Shown piece by piece: positions 17,996 through 29,667 of a stretch of 64,000 bases of DNA. The notes below the pieces were generated by a model. It was not told the DNA's origin. It saw only the letters and a program-made list of their open reading frames with translations, and made no database searches. Source of the stretch: Litomosoides sigmodontis (taxonomy: Eukaryota > Nematoda > Chromadorea > Rhabditida > Onchocercidae); assembly GCA_963070105.1 (NCBI GenBank), contig OY718806.1:6965865-7029864 (forward strand). Reading direction: 5' to 3'. Both the position numbers and the translations under genes were made by a program. Positions within the stretch are counted from its first letter, which is position 1; the number at the start of each line of letters is the position of its first letter.

Positions 17996-20900
17996 CACAC
18001 ACACACACACACATACACACACACATACACACACACACACACACACACATACACACATACACGCAGACACATCCATACACAAAGAGAATGATGAAGAGTC
18101 GTACTTCTTCCAAGAAACAACGAAAATGTTGGTTGTCACTGGATGGATCTCTCTCCCCTATGACCTCTTTCTCCTTCAACTATATTGCCTTATGACCTAG
18201 TTCGACAAATTATTTCGTTCCTGTTGGAAGAATGTTTGCCTATCGCGTGTATGTGTGTCTGTCCTTACGTTCTTCAAATAAGGGTATCCCCCCTATTTCG
18301 ATTTAAGTACAACCAACATTTTCGTTGTTCCCCTCCCCCCAAAGAACCCTAGAACCTGAAATCCCATTGTTAATACCCTCATTCAGGTTACACGCCTTTT
18401 TTTGCTCTCCTTTCCCCTCATCTTAGATCTTTCAAATCAAATACATGTCCCTTTATACAACGATGCCTGTCGCATGCAGAATAACGAATTAAATTATTAC
18501 ATAATTCATCCGAAATCTCTCGAAGACATCGTTCTTGCCACTTGGAAAGAGAAAGGAATAAATTTGCTTGAATTGAAAGTAACTGCATAGTGCTTGTGAT
18601 TAGAATAGCGTTGATATTGCATCACGAAGTGCCGTCTCTCGTCTATTATCACTACTTACAAACTTGTTAAGGGACAGGTGTCACATGGGTAAGATGACCT
18701 GGTTGTTTCTTAAAAACCGTCAAGCATTGCGAGCTGTAGCAGCTCTCAGTAAAAAGACTTTTGATAGGAAGCAGTGAATCGACACGTGTCAGTCATGGTG
18801 TTTCCTGTTACTTTTTGCGTTAAGCTTTCCATTTTGGAGAACACATACTTATTGATAGAGGTCAATTAAGTCGCTTTTTTTGAAGTCTGAATTTCCACAA
18901 AACAATAAAAAGTAATAATTTTTTTCTCAAATTTGCCATTTAGTTTATAAGTTGTTTCGGAAAATTTCCAGTAACATAAACAAGCAATCGTCCGACGAAT
19001 AATTTCACTGACCGTTCTAATGTAATAATTTCGTGTGATTGCAAATGTCTAACTGTTAAATGTGTCTTAGAGGTGCAAACCAATTTCATTAAGTGTTATT
19101 TTATAATTATTACTATTTTTAAATTCTACCTTCGCAAATCCTAGCAGTTCGAAACTTGTTCAAATGTGCAAGCATTGAGGCTTTTAACTCTTAATAAAAC
19201 GTGTGAAATGAGCAGCAGATTAATTCCCAATTAATTGAAATGTTGTTGCTATTGAATTAATTCAGTATTTCCTGCAATGCATTGATTCGATTTTTCACCT
19301 ACATGAGGTGAAGTCTTTATTAGGAAAACTGTGATGGTCCTCCTCACTTGATTTTAAAAAACTTTTTTGAAATGGAAAATAAAACGGTAGCAAGCAATGA
19401 ATTTGCTGAATTTAGTTGCATTTTTCTCTTCAAACACATACTATTCAAGTTTTGTATGAGCATAATTTGCATACATTGTTGAGGATTAATTAGAAAAAAA
19501 GAATGAACGGACTTTAAGATGCCACATGGAAATGGAAGATAAAAACGTGGGAACAATGGAAGAACAGTTAGAAAAGAGGCCTTTTAGATGAAAGGATTAT
19601 CTCAGTTGAGAAATATTGAAGAAAATCAATGGAGCATGAAATTTACTTCTTTTATTTCTTTTTCTGCACTGCTCAACTCATTTGGTTGTTAAAAATTATA
19701 GACAGCAAACTCGTTCAATTATGAGATATGCGACTGTAGAGATGGCATTCACCGAGAGGATGTATTCGAAGAGTTTTGCGAATTTAAAGTCTTGAGCGCG
19801 GGCTTCTTTTACTATTTTGTAATTTTCAACAATGTTTGCTGATGAGCACATCTTCAGTAACCATCACTCACTGTTTGACCGAAAAACTGCTTTAGTGAGC
19901 TAAATGATTGCCTAAAATCAAACGACCTCTAAATCGTCATTTTTTAGCTGCAAATAAAGAGCAGTATGATTCTTTCGGTCATTTACAGAAGCTAACTTCA
20001 TTGCTTTTGTGAGAATTGCAAGAAGTGTCACCTAATAGTTACAAGATTTGCAAATTTTTTTTTGGGAAAAAATGTCAACCAGGTGAATCACAAATCACCT
20101 GGTTAATGCAATGGAAGGTTAAATTTTGAAAAGAACAACCTTTAAGTCAGCAACAAGGGTAGAATGATTATTGTTTGTAATGATATAAATTAAAATTCTG
20201 TCCAGGTCAATCAATCAACAAATCAGTTATGTTATGCTTGCTAACAGTTGTTTTTATCGGCGCAATATTTTCAATGAACAGATTGATCGATCGTATCAGT
20301 GCGCCACACATATCGTATCGTTTGTCAGGCATGTGTTTCTGACAACGATGATCGAAAGTCTGCATGAAAATTGCTGTGAATAATTAATTATTTTGTTCAA
20401 TTTAAATAGGCTTGAGCATATGCACTGATGAAAGTGGGAAACGAGTGGGTAGCGTAGATAGATAGATGGTAGGAGACGAAACGGAAATATGAAACGCTGA
20501 TTTTCCAACTTTATTTTCACTCGTTGTGCTTTTCTCTAAGAGTAAAGCATCGAAGCGCTTTTCTTTTTCTCTTTTATTGCAAAGTTGACACTTTGGCTTA
20601 TCGTCCTAAAATGCTTAGAATATTAATATTATCTAACTTGAAATACTAAATTTACAAGTACATTTCTCAAGATGCGTTAGGAAACTGCAATTACGAAGCA
20701 AACGTTTGTTTAGCAGTTACGTTCTTTTCGCGCTGATTCTTCGGTATCATCAGCTAGTTGACTTTAGAACAAACTGAGCATTATTCAAACATATTTCAAT
20801 TTACACAGCAAAGATGCTTATATGCAAGTTTATATGAAATGCATAGACTGCTTTATATCTTCAAGGAGCAATATTTCATGAGAGAATTGTAGAATAGTTT

Positions 20901-23900
20901 CTTACTGGTGACTGATAATTTCATTTTGACGATAAACATGCCAGGTAAAAACTGTGTGCAGGTGCAGTTTCAACTGCTCATTCATTTTATATTAACAATT
21001 CAAAGCAATATATCGCAATGCCGATGTAGCATGTGATAAATACTGAAAATACTACGATTACGATTCACCCAGTATTCAGTAACTGCTGGTCAAAAAAAAT
21101 AGCTATGCAAATAATCCGCTTATTTATCGTGTACATAAGGTGGAAACTTCATCATGTTTGATCAGTAATTGAATGTGGTCAAGACCAATCACATAATTCT
21201 TCCTTAGTTTATCTGCCACAAAATAAATCTAAAACATACTGGAACATTATTAAATTGTAAAAAAGCCTTCTTGTCAAGTTTAAGCTCTTTTGCAACGTTT
21301 CTTTAAAAAAGCTTATTGAAATATAAAAATGGTTTTACCGTGTGGAACCCACGAGATATATTCATATGAAAGTTTGTCCATTTCCTCGTTTGAACACTCA
21401 ACGCCTGCCCAGTCCTTTCAAATGGACATTTGTTAAGAGAATCCAGGCAGACCCGTAAGCGGCCATATTTGCCTGCCATGTGTACAAAGAAACTAATCCG
21501 TGATTGCTCAGCAATTTTTATCGCTTTTGATGTTCGCATGAGAAATATCGCTGCTGGATTATTCGTTTCACCTGCATATGCGAACCAACCATCTTAAATT
21601 AGAACTAATCCCAGACGGTCAACTTTACTCAGTTAGAGTTCGAAATCAACTCAAACCTGATCACGAGCATAGCAATAAAATTTTCGGCAGCTCTAATAGA
21701 AAAAAAAGTCCAATTTTATAAATGGTTGGCATCTATACGTTTCTGTAAAAAAAACTTTTTTTTGGTTAGCCCAGGAATTTATAAACATTAACTTGCAAAT
21801 ATAAGAAAAATAACGAAAGCAAAAAATCATACCACCAGTTATATCGTGCATTATGCCGGTCAGCGAATTGGAAATTTGATGATTTGCAAGCTTCCACTTT
21901 TTTAAAATGCTACGCGTAGGTAAATCTGTTATTAAATTTGTCGTTTATGGTTACAGCAAATATAAAACCCAACCATTGAAAACCGTTAATAATATTTTTG
22001 GATCAAAATGAATATATTTAATATAACAAAAATGCTTTAAAAAAGGTTTGGTAAAAAGCTGGGATAAAATATACCCAACAAAAGGTCTTCATCATCTTGG
22101 AGCTGCTCATACGATTTATAATTACACATGCTAACGGCATCAAATGAGCAATCGGTCAGAGGACAAGGTAAAATGAGTTGTCGATCGACGTGTTTAAGGA
22201 TCGGTTTTGATACTGATTTCCGCAATGATGGTGAAGCATATAACGGCAACGATCTGCATTTCATTCATTGAATTTGAAATTATCACTTTATCAATAAAAA
22301 TAGCGGCAGGAAATCAAATGCAATACCTTTGTGGTGCGTAAATTGACTGACTCTTTCGATGTCCATTTATGACGAAAGAACTAAAGTTTTTATTTTTTGA
22401 ATCAATTCCATTAATGTTGGTGAAATTACCTGGAAAATCCATCGTTTTTCTTTAATTCACCAGTTTTGAAAAGGAAAAGTTTTTGGTGCTTTGCTACAGG
22501 AATTTTGGAATGTCGAAGAAAGAGGTAATCAAGGATTCATTTTCGCCTCTACTACATATCGGCCAAAAAAAAATTGCGTGCTGTTACAACTATGTGATGA
22601 CAAATGATTATTTTGCAAGAAGAAAACAATTTACTCTAAGCTTGCAGTTGTAAAAAATCTTCCCAAGAATTTCTCGTGAAAAAAATTCTAAAGCAGGCAA
22701 TTTTAAATGTAAAGGAACAAGGGCAGATCTTACTTTAAAATTTTACAAAACTGAACTCAATTAAGTGTACCTTTGTTACAGTGTAACCTTTTACAAGTCC
22801 AGGGAACTTATTAGAATTCTTTTTTCTATATGAAATTTCTCTCTCCCAAAATCCAAAGCTTCACCTTTTAAATTGCTAAAAAAGTTGAATTTGCTTTCAG
22901 TTGATCGGGAATTGGTATTCTCTGTAAAAATGAAATTTGTTAATACTAAACTGAGGAGTTCTGTTTTCTAATACTAAATTTTCTTAAAGTCGCTATCGTT
23001 TTGTTAATACTAAACGATTGCTACTTTGAGAAAATTTCAATGAAGCTTTAGAACATAGGAATTGTTGATTTGCTATTTACCAAGGTTTCCTTAATTAATG
23101 GCTTGCTACTCTTAGAATAAAGGAAATCAAACAAAAGAATATTTGTAAAAAAACAAAAGTCGCAATCGAACTCTGTAAGAAACAGAGCGATCATAGAAAA
23201 TAACGCTGAAAACTGGAACACATTTGGAACACAAGTAAATATTTCCCTTCATCAATGTGGAATTGTCGCAAAAAAATTTATTCACAATAAAATAAATGAA
23301 GTGTAATCCTTATGCAGGAAGCGTTCGGATCAGTCATTTTTCACTAAATGACAGTTTGTTACTATGTAGCTTCACTTTTACTGCTTGATGATTTGCTGTT
23401 CTCAATGCTTTTCCGATATCATATCTTTCAATTTTGTTCATATCTAAAATTTCACCTTTTCCTGCAAAAGATCGGTCCACCATAATTATTCCACTTTATT
23501 ATATCCATACGGGAATTTAGGTTTAATTAAATTTCTTATAGACCAATTCATATAAAAAATTTTTTCTTTCGTGAAAAAGTTTGTTTGAATGGCATGACTT
23601 ACCACAAAGTGTGGCATCATAAATGATATCGTCGATGGCAATTATATCAAATGGTTGAATGTACGTTGAGCGTATCAAAAGCTGAAATTGCAGAAATAAA
23701 CGTTTGACAAGTAAAAAGTAAATATTTTCCGTCATCAATCTGAAATTTATCCCCAATAAAATAAATGAAGTTTAATCCTTAAACTGCGTTACATCGCAAC
23801 TTGTATTCATTTTAGCCTGCTATCAAAGGCATTAAAATGAGGGCATTGCTACTTAAGTTTGCAAACTGCATAGTAAGATTCATTGAGTATTACTTCAAAT

Positions 23901-24998
23901 GGTTGAGTAAGCGGTGGAAATTCGACGTTATTGAATAGCCATTGATGAGCATGATTTTTGGGGAAAACAGGAAAGCATCGTAAGTCAACAATGCTCAGGC
24001 TTCCTGGTGGTTGTTGTACGCACACTTCTAGCGTTGATAATTCACCCGTACGATAATACCAAAAAGTTAAAGTACCACCGCCCAATTGACAACTGCAACA
24101 CTTATTTGCTAACAACGATAAGTCGGTCTTCAACTTTTTACTTCAAATGAAAATTTTTCTCTTTGTTCATGAACTGATAAACCTTATAGTGTTGCTTATT
24201 AAGGTGGCTTTTTGCATTCCGTCAAAAGGTCCATATGTGTATGCAAATACTTCATCTGCAATGAAAATTTTTTAGACATTTTAAATTATTTAACCATCAC
24301 TACTGAAGGGCACCTTATTTCAAATGCAAATTGTCACTGCTGTCCCGATAAAGAGATTGCTAAGATGGAAAAAGATAAATGAAAGCGGTGATGCGCTTAA
24401 CTATGATAACTCCGAAAAACTATTAAAGCTGACAAACTGAACTGAATATGTGATTTCAGTTTCTCAAAGCGGACATGCAACACATATGCTGTTTCGGGTG
24501 AGGAGAAAGAGTCGCCACATTTTTCATGTTGTATAATTTGACGTTAAAACTGGCATCTTTTAGGCTACAAATTGCAAAAAACCCTATCCTGTGAAACCAC
24601 AACAAGTGAAGTAATAGCGAGCTGAACCAAATTACCTACCTGAATTATTTTTCAAAGGAATTATATTGAAACGGTCTCCCACTCTGATATCGCTCGCTAC
24701 AAAGAAATCACCACTGTCCCCTCCAGCAGTGTCGTTGCGCCACTGACATGCTGATTCGAAGCTACAGTTCAAGTCTGCTGACGTGTTCACTTGACTTATC
24801 ACTAAAATTACTCATTTGAGGGCCTGATTAATCAGCTTGCATAATCATATTTTAGTGAATGAAGGTATGAAACAATGATAACAGTTTGTCTACGACAGTT
24901 TTTTCTGAAAGTAACTTAATAGCAAATTGCTGCTAACCTTTTGATAGCATTCTTGCAAAAAAAGTAACAGTTAGCCACATTTTTTGATTTACCAGCAT
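10749..24998 (-). CDS. Four-MAM-domain extracellular protein
   Basis: This is a predicted secreted adhesion-type protein; partner and role are unknown. The 23 exons, in transcript order, are: 24938-24998, 24640-24801, 24183-24255, 23894-24140, 23603-23681, 23363-23461, 22327-22429, 22075-22253, 21833-21925, 21339-21571, 21148-21228, 15386-15479, 14513-14737, 13853-13933, 13414-13548, 13051-13159, 12568-12724, 12311-12490, 11943-12210, 11742-11843, 11265-11509, 10886-10937 and 10749-10834. All phases agree, giving about 1047 aa. Exon 1 carries a weak hydrophobic leader (MWLTVTFFARMLS). MAM1 is about residues 33-206 (CSFESACQW...IAIDDI...LCG), MAM2 about 305-470 (CSFDAVSMCNY...VIGLDHI), MAM3 about 608-772 (CDFDSRPCCW...MAILDDI) and MAM4 about 881-1040 (CSFEN...LRFQYYEGTHG). 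A Pro/Gln/Ala-rich linker spans 502-576. No transmembrane helix is clear, apart from a short hydrophobic C-terminal tail. The last two exons, the 42-base intron at 24141-24182 and the 15386-15479 exon are the least certain parts. I do not recognise an exact orthologue. Confidence 0.85.
12782..12906. repeat. Pair of 38-base direct repeats in a MAM intron
   Basis: The segments 12782-12819 and about 12868-12906 both read ACAGA(G/T)TGCAGGATTG, then TCTAATTTTT, then CATGAATTA, with only a few differences. They are separated by about 50 bases of unrelated sequence inside the intron between exons 13051-13159 and 12568-12724. Confidence 0.8.
16466..17092 (-). other. Unexplained 208-codon open frame inside the MAM intron
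   Basis: This is the longest uninterrupted reading frame in the window. It begins with TTG rather than ATG, and its first Met lies roughly 130 codons in, so it is not a simple single-exon gene. The translation is rich in Phe, Leu, Ile and Lys. It has several hydrophobic stretches (for example WAVFIILLFYLLKLSELYFI and FICVALILLILKFM), suggesting up to three or four membrane segments if it is translated. A TTTAACAG near its 5' end could act as an acceptor. It is not phase-compatible as an exon of the MAM gene. It could be a remnant of an inserted gene or a chance open run in AT-rich DNA; I do not recognise it. Confidence 0.3.
17837..17862. repeat. GATG tetranucleotide microsatellite
   Basis: About six tandem GGAT/GATG units lie in the MAM intron, just upstream of the CA tract. 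Their open frames are low-complexity artefacts. Confidence 0.9.
17951..18070. repeat. CA/GT microsatellite, about 120 bases
   Basis: This is a nearly pure CA dinucleotide run interrupted by CG and TA steps (CACACG, CACATAC), within the MAM intron. The His/Thr and Val/Cys open frames read through it on both strands are repeat artefacts, not genes. Confidence 0.97.
23234..23321. repeat. Intronic direct repeat, copy A (partner at 23705-23781)
   Basis: This segment and 23705-23781 share the same order of blocks: AAGTAAATATTT, then TCATCAAT, then CAATAAAATAAATGAAG, then TAATCCTTA. They differ by a short gap and scattered substitutions. The copies flank exons 23603-23681 and 23363-23461 of the MAM gene. 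Confidence 0.75.
23705..23781. repeat. Intronic direct repeat, copy B (partner at 23234-23321)
   Basis: This is the second copy of the repeat described at 23234-23321, in the intron upstream (in transcript sense) of the MAM1 C-terminal exon. It lacks roughly ten bases in its middle relative to copy A. Confidence 0.75.
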
Positions 24999-25029
24999 CA
25001 CGTAAACATTTTTATTCAACTGAGTTTAA

Positions 25030-25035
25030 CTGAAA
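25030..25035 (-). promoter_or_regulatory. Candidate spliced-leader acceptor of the MAM gene
   Basis: AATTTCAG on the minus strand lies about 32 bases upstream of the chosen ATG (24998). This is the spacing expected for trans-splicing in nematodes. It could also be an ordinary acceptor of an upstream 5'UTR exon. Confidence 0.45.
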
Positions 25036-26503
25036 TTATTGTCTGAATAACAACGTGTATTTCTTACTCGTTACTGATATTGCAGCCGAAACAACTAAAA
25101 TCAGACTACTTAAAAAGTCTAATTTAAAACTTGCTCAGTCGACTTGCTTGCCTATACTAACTGACAGATACATATATTGAATTCCATTCATCTTATCCTT
25201 TGTATTTTCAAATTTTAGGAAGCTTTAAAAAATAACTGAACCACTGTTGTCGCATTCTGAAAACCTAACAAATGTAATTATAGACATTAGCAAATGTATT
25301 TGAGACATATTGTGTAAGAAAGGTAAGACATAGTTCCACATTACCTGCCAGTGGAAAAGATAAAACAGGTTTACTTTTTTCGATCTCTTTCTTTAAACCT
25401 CCTAAGAATCAATCAGTAAATTTTGAGCAGTTGAATTTTGGATCACAGCCTTTAAAGATATCAAATTTGTAATATAACAGTAAAAACGGAGCGCTAAAGA
25501 AGACAAAATAGAAATGGCTAAGTGAAGAAATTTTTATGACGAAATATATAAAAGTATATGGAAAATGAGAGCATGACCTAGTAGTTGTTAAATAGGAAGG
25601 TCTCAATTATGCACTTGAAATGGATGTTACCCAGCTTTCCGCATTCCTCTAAAGGAGACCTCCTTCCCATTCCCGGGCGTTTCCCACTGTATCATTAGTA
25701 ACTACACTCGTACCCCATTTGGTCATTCATACACACGAGAATCAGAAAAACTAACCATGAAAAGTTAAATTTTCATAAAAATTCAAAAACTGCCATCAAA
25801 CTTCTGATCTATTAACTGTTAACAAAAACGTTCCATGCTTTCAAGCTAACAACTAAAAGGTTGATGCCTAAAGTGAAGTGGAAGATTTTTATGAATTGTT
25901 TTTACGGCTTGTTGAATATTCCATCTATTCTTACATGAAAGGGACGAGCAGCACCGAATGCATTGATTACACAGAGCAGATATTTGACTGGAAGATTACC
26001 AGCAGGACTGACAGTTAAAAAAAGGTTCCCGGTAGGTCAAATTCTATGACAACGACATCATTTGGATAGTTTGTCCAGGCGGGATGCAGCTTCCTTACGC
26101 ATCTCTCCCAATATTCTTCCATTATCAGCACAGTTTTCCGATGTCGCGTTTTTCAGTTTTACGGCTTGCTATAGGTTAATTCGCACGTACTAATAAAATT
26201 CTTAATCAAAATGAAATCATCGTTTTTTTCAAGCAACGCATAGGGTTTCATGCATAGCTAAAGGAGTTGTAGTTCTTTTCAGAGACTATTCATAAGCAGA
26301 AATTAGCTATAGACTGGATAACCCTCCCTCAATTTACAAGAAATTAGTATGAGCGCACATCGAGGCTCATACGACCCAAACAACCCAGCTACGGTTGGTT
26401 CTCTAACTTCAGTTCTCTAACTAGAAAAACCCTAATTGTTGCTGTTGCAAAGCACTCGGACTGTATACCATGGTCTTTAAAATGAGTTATCGCAACATAT
26501 TAA

Positions 26504-26509
26504 TTTCAG
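26504..26509 (+). promoter_or_regulatory. Candidate spliced-leader acceptor of the EGG-like gene
   Basis: TTAATTTCAG ends 36 bases before the ATG at 26546, with no in-between ATG. This fits nematode trans-splicing to a short leader. Confidence 0.5.
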
Positions 26510-26545
26510 CCACACAATACAATACGTCCGGTATCCATAAAAAGC

Positions 26546-29500
26546 ATGGATGGCAAGTCCCTACGCTATAATCAAAGGCCGGATAGTGTTGGGGGATCTC
26601 TTGGAATTGATAGGTACATTTATTTACTTTAATTCCAGCAGGCATATTTTAGTGTTCTGGACAATTTTTCACTTCATGTATTTTAATCGCAAATTTTTTC
26701 CTTTTGATCGTGCAATTTCACACGATGCATTTTTCGATGAACCTTTAACTACTTGTTTTAATGCACCCACTAGCGAACTGAAAGTGTTAATGAAGCAACT
26801 AACTAAAAAGCGTTTAATACCCCGAAGTAGCAGCAGACTTGATTAGTACTGAAAGAGTAACATTGCAAACTATATTCATGCTTAATTCAGGTTCATAATT
26901 TTCAGAGACAGTAAAAATAAGGAGTATTGTTTTGCTTTCCTTCTGAAGATCGAAAATTTCAAGGAGCACTTAGCTGAAATTAGTTGTTGCACCTGGCTAA
27001 ATAATGTGCCACTGGTTGTCTTTCTAGTCGGTATTCTAATCCTTCTAGCCGTTTTAATCACCTTGCCGCTCATGATTGCATCTCTCATCATACGGGGTTA
27101 TGTAAGGAGTTTTGTGAGATTTTGAATCTTTAAATTCTGCTTTGTTTAAAATGGATCGGTAGAAATCTCAACTTTTATTCATGAAATATATTAATTTAGT
27201 TGTCAACCTCCTCGAATGGTAGTCAAACAATGGAGATCATTAGAGCGCAACAGAAGTGGCCTACTGCCGACTTATCATCATCACTGCAGCTTAGGTCTTT
27301 CAAATCGATGATCCCTCCGAATGTTACTTTGTGCAAGGGTTACGGATTTTCATGCACAAATTTGCCGGTTAGTTAATTATTTTTCGGTTAAATTCTCTGC
27401 AATTTTAATAATACAGCAAAGCGCAATTAATTGTTTAGACACAAGCTGTAAATAGTTACACATTAAACTGAATCATTTCATTAAAAAATAAAAATTCCTT
27501 TCATGCTAGAGCCTTGTCATTGGAACACTGCAACGTTGTGATGGCGTGGAAGACTGTCCTGATGGAAGTGATGAAGTTGGATGCAAATGTATAATAAGTT
27601 TTGCTCTTTTTATACATTTGAAGCAAGAAATTCTCAAATAGAGTAAATTTTTGTTTAACTAAAAATATTTTAGTGTGTCACACGACGGTTAATTGTTCCG
27701 GTACAATAGATGGAGTGATCTCATCGAAGCACTCGACGTGTCTACGAGGTCATCGCTTATGTGATGGAAATGTGGACTGTCCAGATGGTTCTGACGAGGA
27801 GCGTTATTGCAGTAAGTGTTATCATTAGGTAATGTGAACATCAGTATTTTTCTACCCATATATTCTGGAAGAAATAAAGGCAATTTAATTCTTGCAGGGA
27901 AAGAATGCTCCAAAGACGAAATACAATGTGGTAACAGTGGTATGTGCTTGACTTCCGAGCAGAGATGTGACGGTGACGTACAATGTAAGTACGGTGAGGA
28001 TGAAAAGAACTGTGATGGCAAATGTCGCGGAGGTGCATTATGGTGTGAAGAGAAGAAAAAATGCGTACCCAAGTGGCAAATTTGTGATGGTGTCCAAAAT
28101 TGTCCGGATGGCAAGGATGAAATGGTAGGGCGAGAAGTGTTATTTTGATTTACAACTCAAATCAGTGTATTTCCAAAGTTTAAGTTTTTCTAAAATCAAA
28201 TCTTCAATTACTTCATTTTTAATTTGAATTGAATGAGGATGAATTATTGAAAATTTTGTGAGAAATCCGGTATCGATTTTCAAAAATATTATCTAATGTT
28301 AATAAAAAAGAGCTTCAAGCTAAGAGTTTTATGAAATATACATGAGTAAGTTTTTAACTATTTTTTTGGATCTTTTCAGGATTGCACATGCAGAGAGTGC
28401 TCAGGTACAGATAAGGCATTATGTAATAATAGTAATGTTTGCATTGAACGTTCACAAGTTTGCGACGGTAATGAAGATTGTCCTGATGGAGATGATGAAG
28501 TTAATTGCCCTGGAAACTGTGCACATAGCTCCAAGGAGGTCTCTGCAAAAAAATATTTCTAAATATTTTTATTCTTTCTTTATGGCACTTTTGAATACTC
28601 TTTTTGTAATTTCTAAAATTCATTCTTATGTGTGGAATCATAAATGATCTTTCTTCTATTAAAAAGAGTCTTACATCACTACGTTTAAGAATTTTATTCG
28701 ATGTCAAGATGGTATCTTTTACCACAGAAAGTACGCTTGCAATGGAATTGAAATTGAATGTGAAGGGAAGTGTAGTGAATGCTTCGATGAGGTGGCATTC
28801 ACTTGCAAGAATCATAAATGTATCAAAAGGAATTTGGTTTGTTATTTATTCATTTTCACAATCAATGGAATACTTATCTTAATTAACTTAAAAATTTCAA
28901 CATGAGAACAATAAATCGGTCATTTATTATTCTAATTTGAGGTGTGTGATGGCTTGAACGACTGTGGTGACAATTCTGATGAGGTGAACTGCAGCTGCAC
29001 TGCTATGGAAGGTGTGGGAGACATGATGCAATGCAAGGCGTACACCCGTGGTGGAAAAACTAAGTGCATTACATTCGTGGGTTTTCATTTATATCAAAAC
29101 CAATCCCACTAATTTAGTTTCTCGTTTTTAAATTTCACTGATTATTATAGTCGCAACGTTGTGACGGTTACGAGGATTGTCCAGATGGTGAAGATGAGAA
29201 AGATTGCGAGAAATGTATGAATCCAAATGGTATTTATTGTGAGCCGAGCAAAACTTGCTTAGGAAGTATTAAGCGTTGTGATGGTGTTACTGACTGTCCC
29301 GATGATAGTGATGAACGAAAATGTAGTTGTGAAGGTAAATGAATGGTTATTGTTAGTTGGAAGTACATAATAGTGATAATTGTTAAGCAACAGAAAAAGC
29401 ACGGTTATCATTCCGTTAAAGTGCTAGAGCATTGCATTTTGGTGAGCTTTTTCTTTAAAAGAAAAACAACAACAATGTTGTGGTGTTGCAGAATGCGGAA

Positions 29501-29667
29501 GACATGGGTTCCCTATTTATATGTGTACAAACGTGGCTAAATGCTTTAGACGACATGAAGTATGCAATCCTTATACGCGATGTCCGAACGCTTCAGAATT
29601 GGACAAGCTGTTCTGTGCCAGCCAAGCTCGACAAAACGCTTTTCTTACTGGAAAAAAGAAAGTGTGA
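26546..29667 (+). CDS. egg-1/egg-2-like: EGG-1/EGG-2-like type II membrane protein with eight LDLa repeats
   Basis: C. elegans EGG-1/EGG-2 are oocyte-surface proteins needed for fertilisation and egg activation; the same role here is inference. Eleven phase-consistent exons give 565 aa: 26546-26613, 26906-27101, 27200-27367, 27510-27588, 27674-27811, 27898-28124, 28380-28538, 28669-28836, 28942-29076, 29151-29334 and 29492-29667. There is no signal peptide. A cytoplasmic tail of about 58 residues precedes one membrane helix (about 59-85, [20 protein letters not shown]), which is the type II topology. Eight LDL-receptor class A modules follow (about 133-507), most with the calcium-binding [12 protein letters not shown] pattern. 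A Cys-rich C-terminal segment of about 58 residues ends at the stop. Architecture, repeat number and length match EGG-1/EGG-2. One calcium site is altered: repeat 3 has QCKYGEDE. Confidence 0.92.

Larger units (their letters stand above)
15480..21147. other. 5.7-kb intron of the MAM gene
   Basis: This is by far the largest intron of the window, separating MAM2 from the linker/MAM3 half. It holds an unexplained 208-codon open frame on the minus strand (16466-17092), a GATG tetranucleotide run, a long CA tract and otherwise AT-rich filler. The stretch 17400-18600 is richer in G and C than its surroundings. Because the intron is so long, an alternative reading is two adjacent genes of the same family. 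However, the 21148-21228 exon ends in phase 0 and the 15386-15479 exon begins in phase 0, which favours one gene. Confidence 0.6.
24999..26545. promoter_or_regulatory. Shared upstream region of the divergent MAM and EGG-like genes
   Basis: This 1.5-kb gap separates two genes transcribed away from each other, so it should hold the promoters of both. It has no convincing open frame. Candidate spliced-leader acceptors occur on both edges: TTTCAG on the minus strand at about 25030 and TTTCAG on the plus strand ending at 26509. I see no recognisable TATA or initiator element that I would defend. Confidence 0.5.

Noticed and set aside
17750..18200. Overlapping open frames rich in Cys/Val or His/Thr
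   Set aside because: They are translations of the CA/GT microsatellite on both strands and have no gene context.
18402..18590. 62-codon plus-strand frame in the MAM intron
   Set aside because: The peptide looks reasonable, but there is no paired splice site or homology I recognise, so it is too short to claim as a gene.
27689..28114. 141-codon minus-strand frame
   Set aside because: It is antisense to secure LDLa exons of the EGG-like gene; composition and lack of splice context mark it as a shadow.
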